Positions 45,007 through 55,924 of a stretch of 64,000 nt of DNA are shown here, piece after piece; within the stretch, counting starts at the first letter, position 1, and each line of letters starts with the position of its first letter. Source of the DNA: Deinococcus seoulensis (GTDB taxonomy: Bacteria > Deinococcota > Deinococci > Deinococcales > Deinococcaceae). A program made the translations under genes and the position numbers. The notes under the pieces are model-generated. The model ran no database searches. It was given only the letters and a program-made list of their open reading frames with translations, and was not told where the DNA came from. The stretch lies in the NCBI RefSeq assembly GCF_014648115.1, contig NZ_BMQM01000003.1:1-64000 (forward strand). Reading direction: 5' to 3'.

Positions 45007-45058
45007 GCCCAGAGTTTACACTGCGGGGCTGATCAGATCATGACGAATCTCACACCGC

Positions 45059-45087
45059 TTGACATTCCAAAGCGATTCGGATAACGT
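45059..45087 (+). promoter_or_regulatory. Full -35/-10 promoter of the nitroreductase gene
   Basis: TTGACA (45059-45064), a 17-bp spacer and TAACGT (45082-45087), ending 6 bp before the ATG at 45094. One of the clearest promoters in the window. Any HxlR binding here would block both divergent genes. Confidence 0.65.
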
Positions 45088-45093
45088 AGCCCC

Positions 45094-45714
<621 letters not shown>

Positions 45715-45738
45715 ACCCCGACAGAGGGTGAATCATAG

Positions 45739-45806
45739 GGGTGCTGGGCCCGCGCTCGCGGGCGCACCCCACACTGCCCGGCCGTTCCTTCCCAGGACGG
45801 CCGGGC
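45739..45806 (+). terminator. Two stem-loops after the nitroreductase gene
   Basis: GGGTGC...GCACCC around a CCCGC/GCGGG stem (45739-45770), then GCCCGGCCGT...ACGGCCGGGC (45776-45806) followed by CTTGCT. They lie 25 and 60 bp beyond the stop. Confidence 0.5.
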
Positions 45807-45901
45807 CTTGCTGTACCTGCCCGTTCAGGTGCAGGGCCGGTAGCAGGGCCGGGCCGTAGCTGACCGCGCCCAGACGCCCCGCCCGTTAGAATGAACGGCG
45901 C

Positions 45902-47590
45902 ATGAAAAACAATTTCCTCCTGATCGGCGCCGCCCTCAGCCTCAGCAGCTGCTCCATGATCCTGGGCCCCTCCACCGTAGACGTCACCGTCATCGGCGTG
46001 AACGACTTCCACGGCAACCTGCTGCCCACCAGCTTCCGCGTGCCCGACCCCGCCGACCGCACCAAGACCCTGACCGTCCAGGCCGGCGGCGTCGAGGCCA
46101 TCGGCGGCATCCTCGCCGAGGCCCGCCGCACCAACCCCAACACCGTCTTCGTCGGCGTGGGCGACATGACCGGCGCCAGCCCCCTGATCAGCGGCCTGCT
46201 GCGCGATGAACCCACCATCGACGCCCTGAACGGCCTGGGCATGGCCGTCAATGTCGTCGGCAACCACGAATTCGACTACGGCTTCGCCGAACTGATGCGC
46301 TACCAGAAGGGTGGCTGCAACAGCAACGACGCCACCAAGGCCTGCAAATTCAACAACACCTTCGAAGGCGCCAAGTTCCCTTACATCGCCGCGAACGTCA
46401 TCGACGAGAAGACCGGCCAGCCCGTCCTGCCCGCCTACAAGATCGTGCAGGTCGGCAAGGCCAAGGTCGCCTTCGTCGGCGCCGTCTTGAAGGACACCCC
46501 CACCGTCGTCACGCCCGCCGGTGTCGCCGGACTGAAATTCGAGGATGAAGTGAGGAGCATCAACGCCGCCATCCCCGCCATCAAACGCATGGGCGCCGAC
46601 GCCATCGTCGCGCTCGTCCACCAGGGCGGCACCAGCAAGGACGCCTTCGACATCGTCGACTGCAAGACCCTCAGCGGCCCCATCGTGGACGTCGCCAGGG
46701 GCCTCGACCCGGCTGTCAGCGCAATCATGACCGGCCACACCCACCGCGGCTACAACTGCCTGGTGCCCGGCCCCGACGGCAAGGACCGCATCGTCATCCA
46801 GGGCGACGCGCTGGGCCACCTGCTGCAGCGCATCGACATGACCGTCGACACCCGCGCCAACCGCGTCACCGCCATCCGCGCCAGCAACGTCGTCGTGGAC
46901 GCCGCCAAGGCCCCCAAGGACGCCGCCATGACCGCCCTGGTCCAGAAGGCCAGGGACCTCACCGACCCGATCTCCAAGACCGTCATCGCCACGCTGGGCG
47001 TCGAGCAGATCAGCCGCACCGCGGGCACCAACGGCGAAAGCCCCCTGGGCCGCGTCATTGCCGACAGCCAGCTGGCCGCCACCGCGCCCGCCAGCAAGGG
47101 CGGCGCCGTCATCGCCTTTATGAACCCCGGCGGCATCCGCGCCGACCTGCCCGTGAACGTCCCCAACGCCAGCAAGCAGGTCACGTACGGTGACGCGTTC
47201 ACCGTGCAGCCCTTCGGGAACATCCTGACCGTCATCACCCTGACCGGCGCGCAGATCAAGGAAGCCCTCGAGCAGCAGTTCGACAACCCCTCCGCCGGCA
47301 GCAACCGCATCCTGCAGGTCAGCCGGGGCTTCACGTACACCTGGGACAACGCCAAGGCCAAAGGCGAGAAGGTCAGCGACATCAAACTTGGCGGGCAGGC
47401 CCTCGACCCCACCGCCAGCTACCGCGTCGTCGTGAACAACTTCCTCGCCGACGGCGGCGACGGCTTCACCGCCTTCGCCAAGGGCACCAGCCGTCTCGGC
47501 GGCGACCTGGACATCGACGCCTTCCGCGCGTTCCTGACGAGCACCACCGTCAGCCCCGACACCACCGAACGCATCAAGCGCCTGAACTGA
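45902..47590 (+). CDS. 5'-nucleotidase-type metallophosphoesterase lipoprotein
   Basis: 562 residues. A signal ends in LSSC (Cys17), so it is a lipoprotein. The calcineurin-like domain has VIGVNDFHGNLLP, GVGDMTGASPL, NVVGNHEFDYG, VALVHQGG and MTGHTHRGY as its metal motifs. The C-terminal 5'-nucleotidase domain carries ESPLGRVIADSQ, MNPGGIRADL and NFLADGGDGFTAF. It should release nucleosides and phosphate outside the cell. A TAGAAT box is 9 bp before the ATG. Confidence 0.92.
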   Translation: MKNNFLLIGAALSLSSCSMILGPSTVDVTVIGVNDFHGNLLPTSFRVPDPADRTKTLTVQAGGVEAIGGILAEARRTNPNTVFVGVGDMTGASPLISGLLRDEPTIDALNGLGMAVNVVGNHEFDYGFAELMRYQKGGCNSNDATKACKFNNTFEGAKFPYIAANVIDEKTGQPVLPAYKIVQVGKAKVAFVGAVLKDTPTVVTPAGVAGLKFEDEVRSINAAIPAIKRMGADAIVALVHQGGTSKDAFDIVDCKTLSGPIVDVARGLDPAVSAIMTGHTHRGYNCLVPGPDGKDRIVIQGDALGHLLQRIDMTVDTRANRVTAIRASNVVVDAAKAPKDAAMTALVQKARDLTDPISKTVIATLGVEQISRTAGTNGESPLGRVIADSQLAATAPASKGGAVIAFMNPGGIRADLPVNVPNASKQVTYGDAFTVQPFGNILTVITLTGAQIKEALEQQFDNPSAGSNRILQVSRGFTYTWDNAKAKGEKVSDIKLGGQALDPTASYRVVVNNFLADGGDGFTAFAKGTSRLGGDLDIDAFRAFLTSTTVSPDTTERIKRLN

Positions 47591-47610
47591 ACCCAGCCGC
47601 CCGATGACCG

Positions 47611-47640
47611 GAGGCCGCCCAGTGCGGCCTCTGTTTCATT
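47611..47640 (+). terminator. Terminator after the 5'-nucleotidase gene
   Basis: GAGGCCGC (47611-47618) pairs with GCGGCCTC (47624-47631) and is followed by TGTTTCATT. The motif CTGTTTCATTGC then repeats at 47648. Confidence 0.6.
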
Positions 47641-47666
47641 GCAGCCGCTGTTTCATTGCGGCCGCC

Positions 47667-49271
47667 TCACGATTCGTGCACCCCGCCGCCCCCGACGCGC
47701 CACTCGCGCGTGGCGACCCGCTTCACCAGCCGCCGGTCATGACTGGCGAGCAGCAGCGTGCCCGGAAAGTCCAGCAGTAGTGCTTCCAGCGCCTCGATGG
47801 CCCGGACGTCCAGGTGGTTGGTGGGTTCGTCCAGCAGCAGTACCTGCGCGCGCGTGACCCGCAGCCGCGCGAGGCTCAGGCGCATCCGCTGCCCGCCCGA
47901 CAGACCCGCGAGGGGGAAGGCCGGGCCGCCCGGCACCTCCAGCGCCGCCGCGACCTCGTGCAGCTGGTGCGGGGTCAGCAGCGGATTGGCGTCCAGCAGG
48001 GCGTCCCCCACCGTGCCCAGCCCCAGCAGTTCCTCGCCGTGCTGCCCGATCAGGCTGACGGTCAGGCCCGCACCCCACGTCACCGCCCCGCTGTGCGGCA
48101 GCCCGCCCAGCAGGGCGCGCAGCAGCGTGCTCTTGCCCCCACCGTTCGGGCCGGTCAGGGCCACCCGGTCACCATGCCGCACATGCAGGTTCACGCCGGA
48201 CAGCACCGCCTCCGACTCCCGAACCACGCTCAGGTCGCTGACCGTCAGCACCTCCAGCGGCCCCGGCGGCACGGGCGGCAGCGTCAGCCGCACCTGACGG
48301 TGATCCTCGTGGGGTTTCGGTGTGGCGGCCGCGTCCGCCCGATCGATCTGCCGTTCCAGTCGCCGGGCCGCCGCCGCGTTCACCCCCTGCGCGTTCTGCG
48401 CCTTGCCTTTCGCCAGGAGCTTGTCACCGTCACTGGCCCGCCGGTGGTTGTACTGCCCGGCACTCCGCGCCCGGCTGGCCCGCCGCGCCCGTTCCTCGTC
48501 CAGCGCCGCGCGTTTGCGTCGGTACGCCCCGAACTCCCGGGCCTGCGCCTCACGCAGCGTCGCCTTCAGCGCCATCGCCCCGGAGTAGTTGCCGGGGTAC
48601 ACGGTCAGCGTGCCGCGTTCCAGCTCGGCCACGCCGGTCGCCACCTCATCCAGGAACGCCCGGTCATGACTGGCCAGCACGAACGCCGCTCCCGACGCCA
48701 GAATCCAGTCCTGCAGCCACGCCGCGCCCCCTGCATCCAGGTGGTTCGTGGGTTCGTCCAGCAGGTACACGTCCGCCGGGGCCAGCAGCAGCGCCGCCAG
48801 CAGCACCCGCCGCGCCTGCCCGCCCGACAGCCGGTCCGCCCGCGCCCCGGCGTCCAGACCCAGCCCCGCCAGGACCGCCGCCGCGCGCCCCGCGAAGTCG
48901 TACCCACCCGCGAGCCGGTAGGCTTCCTCGGCGTCCGCGAAGGCCAGCAGCGCCGCCTCGGACCCGCCGGGCAGCGCCGCAGAGGCCGCCTCGAACGCTC
49001 CCCGGGCCGCCGCCAGCGCCGGGGGAGTCACGGCCTCCAGCACCGACCCACCCACGGGCTGCGCCTGCGCCAGCAACGCCACCCGGCCCGCGCGGGTCAC
49101 CACGCCCGCATCCGGCGCGTCCAGCCCCGCCAGCACGCGCAGCAGCGAACTCTTGCCGCTGCCATTCTCGCCGACCAGTGCCAGCCGTTCCCCGGCCCCC
49201 ACGGTCAGCTCCACACCCGAAAACACCACACGGGCCGCGAACGACCGCGCGACCCCACGCGCCATCAACAT
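47667..49271 (-). CDS. ABC-F family ATPase (two ABC domains)
   Basis: 534 residues, no membrane segments, so not a transporter. Two nucleotide-binding domains: GENGSGKSSLL with LSGGQARRVLLAALLLAPADVYLLDEPTNHLD, and GPNGGGKSTLL with LSGGQRMRLSLARLRVTRAQVLLLDEPTNHLD, separated by a charged linker near residues 240-300. ABC-F proteins act on ribosomes in translation rescue or antibiotic resistance; this one may be a housekeeping member. ATG 49271 is chosen; alternatives lie at 49265 and 49274. Confidence 0.92.
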   Translation of the reverse strand: MLMARGVARSFAARVVFSGVELTVGAGERLALVGENGSGKSSLLRVLAGLDAPDAGVVTRAGRVALLAQAQPVGGSVLEAVTPPALAAARGAFEAASAALPGGSEAALLAFADAEEAYRLAGGYDFAGRAAAVLAGLGLDAGARADRLSGGQARRVLLAALLLAPADVYLLDEPTNHLDAGGAAWLQDWILASGAAFVLASHDRAFLDEVATGVAELERGTLTVYPGNYSGAMALKATLREAQAREFGAYRRKRAALDEERARRASRARSAGQYNHRRASDGDKLLAKGKAQNAQGVNAAAARRLERQIDRADAAATPKPHEDHRQVRLTLPPVPPGPLEVLTVSDLSVVRESEAVLSGVNLHVRHGDRVALTGPNGGGKSTLLRALLGGLPHSGAVTWGAGLTVSLIGQHGEELLGLGTVGDALLDANPLLTPHQLHEVAAALEVPGGPAFPLAGLSGGQRMRLSLARLRVTRAQVLLLDEPTNHLDVRAIEALEALLLDFPGTLLLASHDRRLVKRVATREWRVGGGGVHES

Positions 49272-49520
49272 CACTGCATCCCCCTGACGGGACAGGCCAG
49301 CCCACACACGGCAGGCGGCAACTTGGAACACGGCAGTCAGGGGTTACAGACGCAAGGCAGGGAGGTCCTTTGAATGAGCGGAGGGGCAAACGACCGGGCA
49401 ACCCCGGTGGTCAGGGCCGACCGTACCACGCGCCGCGCGGCGGGCACATGCGCCGGATGGCGGAGGGTTCCCTCACCCCTCCGGCGCTGTGCGATTCCTT
49501 CTCCCCAGTGGTCGGGGATT

Positions 49521-50333
49521 TCAGCTCTCGGCAGGCACGTCCGGGAAGTTGCTGAGGGGGAAGGTGTCCACGTTCGCGCTGCGCTGCTGCACCAGCACCC
49601 CGCCGTCCACGACCACGAACTGCCCCGTCACGTACGCCGCGTCGTCCGACGCGAGGAACGCCGCCGCGCCCGTCAGGTCCTCGGCGGTGCCGTAGCGGCC
49701 CAGCGGCACGGTCTTCTCCCGCTGCGCCAGATCCTCGCCTTCCAGCCCGTACGTGTTGATGAAGCCCGGCGTGATCCCATTCACGCGCACCCCGTACGGC
49801 GCCATGTCCAGCGCCAGCGCCCGCGTGAACGCCTCCACGCCGCCCTTCGCCGCGTCGTACGACGTGAAGCCCCGGTGCGAGCGGGTCGCGCCGCCACTCG
49901 ACACGTTCAGGATCACGCCGCGCCGCCGCGCCGCCATGCCCCGCGCCGCCCGGTGAGCGCACAGGAACACGCTCTTCAGGTTCACGCGCAGGAACAGGTC
50001 CCACCACGCCTCATCCGCGTCCAGGAAGTGCCGCTGGTCACTCGTCAGGGCTGCGTTGTTCACGAGCACGTCCACTGGTCCCAGTTCTGCCTCGGTCGCC
50101 GCGAAGATCGCCTCCACGCCCTCCTGAACACTCACGTCGCCCGGCACGCTCAACGCCCGCGCGCCCGCCGCCGTCAGGGCGTCCGCGACCGCCTGCGCCG
50201 CCGCCGCGTTCACGTCGTTCACCGCGACCCGCGCTCCCTCTGCGGCATACCGGTGCGCCAGGGCCGCGCCGATCCCACCCCCCGCACCCGTGATGAGCAC
50301 CGTCTTGTCCGTGAATCGCTGCAAAGTCGTCAT
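49521..50333 (-). CDS. SDR-family oxidoreductase
   Basis: 270 residues, classical SDR. Cofactor loop LITGAGGGIGAALAHRYA, an NNAAL motif, Ser in NVSSGGATRSHRG and Y-x-x-x-K in SYDAAKGGVEAF, then VNGITPGFINT. The D at VAVNDVN suggests NAD rather than NADP. Substrate unknown; no pathway neighbours. TACCCT is 7 bp before the ATG at 50333. Confidence 0.9.
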   Translation of the reverse strand: MTTLQRFTDKTVLITGAGGGIGAALAHRYAAEGARVAVNDVNAAAAQAVADALTAAGARALSVPGDVSVQEGVEAIFAATEAELGPVDVLVNNAALTSDQRHFLDADEAWWDLFLRVNLKSVFLCAHRAARGMAARRRGVILNVSSGGATRSHRGFTSYDAAKGGVEAFTRALALDMAPYGVRVNGITPGFINTYGLEGEDLAQREKTVPLGRYGTAEDLTGAAAFLASDDAAYVTGQFVVVDGGVLVQQRSANVDTFPLSNFPDVPAES

Positions 50334-50392
50334 GACGCACAGGGTACGGCAGGGGAGGGGACATGAGCGCTGAGCTGTGGGCTATGAGCAGG

Positions 50393-50419
50393 AAAAAAAG
50401 CCGGAGCGTGTGCCCCGGC
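50393..50419 (-). terminator. Intrinsic terminator of the metal transport operon
   Basis: On the minus strand a GC-rich stem (GCCGGGGC with GCTCCGGC) is followed directly by TTTTTTT, then TCCTGC. It lies 40 bp beyond the permease stop, before the next gene. Confidence 0.75.
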
Positions 50420-50459
50420 GTTCTTCCTCACAGCTCAAAGCTCAGAGCCCACAGCCCCG

Positions 50460-51269
50460 TCACTCCCGTCTGCGGAACGCCAGCGCCAGCAGGAAGATGG
50501 CGGTGTTCACGAGGACGATGGTCGCGCCGGGGGCGGTGTCCTGGTAGTAGCTGAGGTACAGCCCCGTCACGCCGCCGACGGTGCCGAGCGCGGCGGCGAG
50601 GAGCATCATCTTCTTGAGGCTGCGGGCCAGGAGGCGCGCGGCGGCGCTGGACGTGATGAGCAGGCTGACGCTGAGGGTCGTCCCGACGAGCTGCACGGTC
50701 AGGACGACGACGAGGCCGATCAGGATCAGCAGCAGACTTTCGAGGCGGCGGACGGGGAGGCCCACGGCGCGCGCCTCGGTCGGGTCGAAGGACGCGAGCA
50801 GGAGTTCCTTCTGGATGGCGGTGAGGATGCCGCCGACGACGACCGTGACGGCCAGCGCGCCCCACAGGTCGGCGGGCGTGACGCCGAGTGGGTTGCCGAT
50901 CAGGAAGTTGCTGAGGTCGGTGGTGAAGGTCGGCGCGCGCGACAGCATGACGATGCCGAGGGCGAACATGCCGACGAACACGATGCCGATGGCGCTGTCC
51001 TGCTTGAGGCCGCTGCGCCGCCCGATGGCGCCGATGCCCAGCGCGGTGAGGACGGCAGCGATGAGCGCCCCGACGAGCAGGTTGCCCTGCATGAGGAACG
51101 CGCCGACGATGCCGGGGAACACGGCGTGGCTCATGGCGTCCCCGATGTAACTCAGGCCGCGCAGCACGACCCACGCGCCGACGAGGGCACACAGGACGCT
51201 GACGAGCACCACGGCGAGCAGCGCGCGGGTGAAGAATTCGAATTGCAGGGGGTCGGTCAGCAGGTGCAA
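50460..51269 (-). CDS. znuB: Metal ABC transporter permease (ZnuB/MntB type)
   Basis: 269 residues, eight or nine membrane helices. ABC-3 family features: [49 protein letters not shown] and [13 protein letters not shown]. It pairs with the ATPase gene 76 bp upstream. I start at the TTG at 51269, with GAGG 6 bp before it, since family proteins begin about 10 residues before this helix; the longer frame to 51329 adds an unlikely tail. Zinc is favoured over manganese because of its L28 and metallochaperone neighbours, but this is inferred. Confidence 0.88.
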   Translation of the reverse strand: MHLLTDPLQFEFFTRALLAVVLVSVLCALVGAWVVLRGLSYIGDAMSHAVFPGIVGAFLMQGNLLVGALIAAVLTALGIGAIGRRSGLKQDSAIGIVFVGMFALGIVMLSRAPTFTTDLSNFLIGNPLGVTPADLWGALAVTVVVGGILTAIQKELLLASFDPTEARAVGLPVRRLESLLLILIGLVVVLTVQLVGTTLSVSLLITSSAAARLLARSLKKMMLLAAALGTVGGVTGLYLSYYQDTAPGATIVLVNTAIFLLALAFRRRE

Positions 51270-51345
51270 GGGAAGCCTCGGAGGTGCGGGAAGGTGGTCG
51301 GCGCGTGCAGGTGTTCCATCAACTTTCAACCATCACCTGTCGACC

Positions 51346-52068
51346 TCACGCCTCGGCGTGAGTATGGCCCAGGAAGCTGGTGCTGAACGTCGCCTCGATG
51401 TTCTGCGTGGTGTACACCTGTTCGGGCGTGCCGTCGGCGATCACGCGGCGGTTCACGAGCACCAGATGGTCGCACCAGCGCCGCGCCTGTTCCAGGTCGT
51501 GCGTGACCATCACGACGGCGCGGCCCCGGTCGGCCTGCGCGCGCAGCAGCCCCATCAGGGTTTCCTGCGTGGCGGCGTCCACGCCGGTCAGGGGTTCGTC
51601 CAGCAGCAGCAGGTGCCCCTGGCGGGCCAGCATGCGGGCCAGCAGGACCCGTTGCCGCTGCCCGCCGGACAGCGCGCCGATGTGCCGGCCGCGCAGGTCG
51701 TACACCCCGGTTTCTTTCAGGGCGTCCTCCACGATCTGCCGGTCCTGCTTGCCCGGCCAGCGCAGCCAGCCCAGGCGGCCGGTGCGGCCCATCATGGCGA
51801 CGTCCCACACGGTCACGGGAAAGGCCCAGTCAAGGGTCTGCTGCTGCGGCACGTAACTGATGCACGAGCGGGCGCTGTGGCCCTCGTCGAAGCGCACGGC
51901 GTCCGCGTGGTCGGGCAGCAGGCCCACCAGGGTTTTCAGGAGGGTGCTCTTGCCCGCGCCGTTCGGGCCGATGATCGCACTGAACGTTCCAGCCTCGAAG
52001 CGGACGCTGGCGTTCTCCAGGGCCGTCTGCGGGCCGTATTTGACTGTCAGGTTCTCGACGCCCAGCAT
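51346..52068 (-). CDS. znuC: Metal ABC transporter ATP-binding protein (ZnuC/MntA type)
   Basis: 240 residues. Walker [13 protein letters not shown], signature [15 protein letters not shown], Walker [13 protein letters not shown], and a switch His in MVTHDLE. The start at ATG 52068 is fixed by TATGCT 6 bp upstream (52075-52080, minus); the extra 48 residues of the open frame are intergenic. It therefore has its own promoter inside the operon. Energises the adjacent permease and the His-rich binding protein. Confidence 0.92.
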   Translation of the reverse strand: MLGVENLTVKYGPQTALENASVRFEAGTFSAIIGPNGAGKSTLLKTLVGLLPDHADAVRFDEGHSARSCISYVPQQQTLDWAFPVTVWDVAMMGRTGRLGWLRWPGKQDRQIVEDALKETGVYDLRGRHIGALSGGQRQRVLLARMLARQGHLLLLDEPLTGVDAATQETLMGLLRAQADRGRAVVMVTHDLEQARRWCDHLVLVNRRVIADGTPEQVYTTQNIEATFSTSFLGHTHAEA

Positions 52069-52074
52069 CAGACC

Positions 52075-52080
52075 AGCATA
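52075..52080 (-). promoter_or_regulatory. Leaderless -10 box (TATGCT) for znuC
   Basis: On the minus strand TATGCT ends 6 bp before ATG 52068. Confidence 0.6.
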
Positions 52081-52112
52081 CCTCCCCACGCGGTGATGTT
52101 GCGAGCGCAGAA

Positions 52113-52249
52113 TCAAAAATGGGAAGTGGGGAGTAGGCAGTGGGTAGTGGGAAGGAGGCGGCATCGCATTTCCTTTCTGGCCTGCTCTTGACGTGTTGAC
52201 CCAGGCAGACAACCCCCACTCCCCACTTCCTACTGCCTACAACCCACTC
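52113..52249. repeat. Inverted pair of GTGGGAAGTGGGG-type sequences between znuA and znuC
   Basis: GGGAAGTGGGGAGTAGGCAG (about 52113-52132) is matched in inverse by CTGCCTACAACCCACTCCC-type sequence at about 52208-52249. They could fold the 183-bp gap into a long imperfect hairpin. Nothing coding is seen there. Confidence 0.4.
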
Positions 52250-52251
52250 CC

Positions 52252-53178
52252 TCAGCGCGTTTTCAGCGCCTTCACCATGATGTCCACGTTCGTCCGGAAC
52301 GCCTTGAGGTACGTCTCGCCGCCGCTGCCCTTGGGTCCCAGGGCGTCGGTGTACAGCGCGGGGGCGATGCGGGCGCCGGTCTCGCGGGCGAGCGTCTGGG
52401 CGAGGCGGGCGTTGACGGTGTTCTCCGTGAAGATCACCTTCGCTCCGGCCTTCTTCATGGTCTGGGTCAGCACGGCGAGTTCGCGGGCGCTGGGTTCACG
52501 TTCGGTGCTCAGGCCCGGAATGACCGCCCCGATCAGGCGCAGCCCGTACCGCTCGGCGAGGTAATGCAGGCTGTCGTGGTTCGTGACGAGCACGCGCCGC
52601 GCGGCGGGCACCGTGGCGAACTGTTTCTTCGCGTAGGCGTCGGCGGCGCTGATGGCTTTCAGGTGCGCGGCGGCGTTCTTCGCGTAGGTGGCCTTCCCGG
52701 CGGGGTCGAGGCGGGTCAGGGCCGCCTGGGCGTTCTTCACGTACCCGGCGGCCAGGGTGGCGTCCCACCACGCGTGCGGGTCGAGCGCGCCGTGGTCGTG
52801 GTCGTCATGCCCGGCTTCCGCGTGGTCCTCGCCTTCATCGGCGGCATGGAGTTTCAGGCCCGCCGTGAGTTCCTGCACGGGCACCCTGGGCGCGCTGGCC
52901 TTCAGTCTGGGCAGCCAGGGTTCCAGGCCCGCGCCGTTCGCGAACAGGGTGCGGCTGCGGGCGAGTTCGCGGATCGCGCCGGTGCTGGGCTGGAAGGTGT
53001 GGGTGTCCCCGCCGGGCGGCACGATGACGTTCACGCTGACGCGGGTGCCGCCGACGGCCTTCACGAAGTCCGCGATGATCGTGGTCGTGGCGCTGACCTG
53101 CAGGGGCGCGGCCTGCGCCGTGGGTGCGGCGCACGCGGCGAGCAGCAGCGCGGGCAGGAGGAGGTGGGGGCGCGTCAC
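52252..53178 (-). CDS. znuA: Metal-binding lipoprotein or secreted substrate-binding protein (ZnuA-like)
   Basis: 308 residues. Signal peptide ends near LLAAC, so it may be a lipoprotein. Cluster A-I fold: [30 protein letters not shown] (His ligand), and [14 protein letters not shown] and [14 protein letters not shown]. Between them lies a His/Asp-rich loop [17 protein letters not shown] of the zinc-binding ZnuA type. The GTG start overlaps the rpmB stop by 4 bp, so the two are translationally coupled. Last-stage partner of the permease and ATPase downstream. Confidence 0.9.
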   Translation of the reverse strand: MTRPHLLLPALLLAACAAPTAQAAPLQVSATTTIIADFVKAVGGTRVSVNVIVPPGGDTHTFQPSTGAIRELARSRTLFANGAGLEPWLPRLKASAPRVPVQELTAGLKLHAADEGEDHAEAGHDDHDHGALDPHAWWDATLAAGYVKNAQAALTRLDPAGKATYAKNAAAHLKAISAADAYAKKQFATVPAARRVLVTNHDSLHYLAERYGLRLIGAVIPGLSTEREPSARELAVLTQTMKKAGAKVIFTENTVNARLAQTLARETGARIAPALYTDALGPKGSGGETYLKAFRTNVDIMVKALKTR

Positions 53179-53432
53179 AGCAGTTCGATGCCCTGGTACG
53201 GGCCGCGGCTGAGGGTGCGCAGGGCGTTCGCGCTGAGCCAGACGGTCTTGACGGTGCTCTTGCCGTTCACGGTTTCGCGGATGGTTTTCTTCAGCAGGTT
53301 GGCGCGCTGTACGCGTTTGGTCACGCCGGTGACCTTGCGGCCCACGCCGCCCTGCGCGCGGGCCTTGCCGCGCCGGGTGACGCTGTTCACCACGAGGTTC
53401 TTCTTGCCGGTCAGGTAGCACTCACGACTCAT
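53175..53432 (-). CDS. rpmB: 50S ribosomal protein L28, cysteine-poor paralogue
   Basis: 85 residues. Core L28 sequence [49 protein letters not shown], with only one Cys and none of the paired CxxC zinc ligands of the canonical form. It is followed by a metal ABC transporter through a 4-bp overlap. In other bacteria, zinc-free paralogues of zinc-ribbon ribosomal proteins replace zinc-containing ones under zinc starvation. I cannot see here whether another L28 exists elsewhere in the genome. Confidence 0.85.
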   Translation of the reverse strand: MSRECYLTGKKNLVVNSVTRRGKARAQGGVGRKVTGVTKRVQRANLLKKTIRETVNGKSTVKTVWLSANALRTLSRGPYQGIELL

Positions 53433-53434
53433 AT

Positions 53435-53450
53435 TGATATATCCTTATCA
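53435..53450. promoter_or_regulatory. TGATA-N6-TATCA operator at the rpmB/znu start
   Basis: A palindrome TGATA-TATCCT-TATCA lies 2 bp upstream of the rpmB start codon, in the position of its promoter. The same arms recur at the 54722 GTPase start. A Zur/Fur-family site is the best guess, because the core resembles GATAATnATTATC. Confidence 0.6.
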
Positions 53451-53550
53451 CTTCTGGGGGTGGGGGAAAGGTTCAGCAGCGCACGTTCCGGCACAGGGGC
53501 TTACAGGATGGAACTGAATCGCTGATCGCTCGAATGACTTCCGTTTTCCC

Positions 53551-53605
53551 CTCTCCCCCAGCGGGAGAGGGAGGGAGGAGCGGAGCGACGGAAGGGTGAG
53601 GGGGC
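53551..53605. repeat. CTCTCCC...GGGAGAG palindromic intergenic repeat
   Basis: CCCTCTCCCCCAGCGGGAGAGGG with flanking CGTCCGCTCC-like sequence is a generic intergenic palindrome. A related, weaker copy lies at 38696-38730. No coding role is evident in the 53433-53648 gap. Confidence 0.4.
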
Positions 53606-53648
53606 AATCACGCAACAGAAATCGATCTGACGGTGACAGAGTTAGGTC

Positions 53649-54722
53649 TCAGGCGCGCAGGGCGCCGCTCAGCAGTTGGTCCAGCGCGGCGCCGTCGAGG
53701 TCGTGCCCGATGAACACCAGTTCACTGAAGGCCTCGTCCGGACTGAGCCACTCGCCCGCCGTTTCCAGGGCCAGCTGCCGCCCGGTGTGGTTCCAGAGGG
53801 TCGCCACGCCATTGCCCAGGTTCACCCAGCCTTTGCTGCGGATTACGTTGCGCGGCAGGCCCAGCGTCAGCGCCGCGTTCAGCATGTCGGGGTCGAAGGG
53901 CTGCTCACTGCGGAAGATGTGGGTGCCCAGACCGTACGTCTCGGATTCCGGGGTGTGCTCTTTTTCCAGTTCGGCCATCCAGGCGTCGAGCTGGCTGGAG
54001 TGGTCGAAGTCGAACAGGCCGGTGTTCAGCAGCCCCTCGGCGGGCAGGACGCCGCGCGTGGCTTCCAGCACGCGGGCGCGGGGGTTGGTGATGCGGATCA
54101 GGTCGCGCAGTTGCCGCACGTCGTCGGGTGCGGCCAGGTCGAGTTTGTTCAGCACGACGATATCCGCGAATTCCAGCTGCTCGGCCAGCAGTTCCCCGAA
54201 GCCACGTTCAAAGTCGTCGCCGGGGATGGTGTCCTGGCGGTTCCAGAGCGGGAAGAACTGCGCGCTGTCCACGACGGTGATCATGGCGTCCACGTGCACG
54301 CGGCCCAGCAGGTCGGGAATGGCGGGCTGGCCTTCCTCGGGTTCGATCTCCAGTTCCTCTGGGGTCAGGCAGAAGCTCTGCGCGATGGGCAGGGGCTCGC
54401 CGATGCCGGTCGATTCGATCAGGATCGCGTCCAGGTCGCGCGTTTCCAGCAGGTCGTTCACGGCGTGCAGCAGGTCGCCGCGCAGCGTGCAGCAGATGCA
54501 GCCGTTACTCAGTTCGATGGTCTGCTCGTCGGTCTTGACCACGAGGCTGGCGTCGATGTTCACGGCGCCGAACTCGTTGACGATCACGGCGACGCGTTGA
54601 CCGTTCGTCTGGGTCAGCAGGTGGTTAAGGAGGGTGGTCTTCCCGGCGCCGAGAAAGCCGCACAGGACGGTGATGGGCACGGAGGGGCGCGGGTCGGGTG
54701 GGGTGGGGGAGGCAGACGTCAT
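53649..54722 (-). CDS. COG0523-family metallochaperone GTPase (ZigA/YeiR/CobW type)
   Basis: 357 residues. P-loop [15 protein letters not shown], switch segment [13 protein letters not shown] with the C-x-C-C metal motif, TGIGEP, and NKLDLA. The C-terminal CobW domain shows [23 protein letters not shown]. These proteins deliver zinc or related metals to client enzymes in starvation. ATG 54722 follows a palindromic operator that the rpmB/znu operon shares. Its histidine-poor linker is unusual, since many ZigA relatives have His-rich linkers. Confidence 0.9.
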   Translation of the reverse strand: MTSASPTPPDPRPSVPITVLCGFLGAGKTTLLNHLLTQTNGQRVAVIVNEFGAVNIDASLVVKTDEQTIELSNGCICCTLRGDLLHAVNDLLETRDLDAILIESTGIGEPLPIAQSFCLTPEELEIEPEEGQPAIPDLLGRVHVDAMITVVDSAQFFPLWNRQDTIPGDDFERGFGELLAEQLEFADIVVLNKLDLAAPDDVRQLRDLIRITNPRARVLEATRGVLPAEGLLNTGLFDFDHSSQLDAWMAELEKEHTPESETYGLGTHIFRSEQPFDPDMLNAALTLGLPRNVIRSKGWVNLGNGVATLWNHTGRQLALETAGEWLSPDEAFSELVFIGHDLDGAALDQLLSGALRA

Positions 54723-54727
54723 CAGAC

Positions 54728-54753
54728 GATAACGATAAATGATTATCAATAAC
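54728..54753. promoter_or_regulatory. Fur/Zur-type palindrome before the metallochaperone gene
   Basis: Imperfect 26-bp palindrome around GATAA-CGATAAATG-ATTATC, resembling the 19-bp Fur box. Its TGATA-ATCATT-TATC core (minus strand) matches the 53435-53450 site. It ends 5 bp before the ATG at 54722. Confidence 0.6.
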
Positions 54754-54861
54754 TGTGCAAGCGTCTGCTACTGGCGCGGAGATCCCGCAGAATTCAATAG
54801 ATGCAAAGTGCTTTAAAAAGTAAACTGTGCTTGACTGACTATCTGCAAACGTGCCCGGTGG

Positions 54862-54867
54862 TACGCT
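54862..54867 (+). promoter_or_regulatory. Leaderless -10 box (TACGCT) for trxB
   Basis: TACGCT is 6 bp before the ATG at 54874. Confidence 0.55.
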
Positions 54868-54873
54868 TCACCC

Positions 54874-55857
<984 letters not shown>

Positions 55858-55912
55858 GAACACCTCTGCCCCCAGCGGAACGCCCCACCACCCGGTCGGC
55901 GTTCCGCTCCCT

Positions 55913-55918
55913 TATGCT
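55913..55918 (+). promoter_or_regulatory. Leaderless -10 box (TATGCT)
   Basis: TATGCT ends 6 bp before the ATG at 55925. Confidence 0.6.
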
Positions 55919-55924
55919 CGGGGC

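Noticed and set aside
54753..54873. Second promoter (TTGACT) of trxB with a long spacer
   Set aside because: The TTGACT-TACGCT distance is about 25 bp, too long. TACGCT near the start is the better -10 box.
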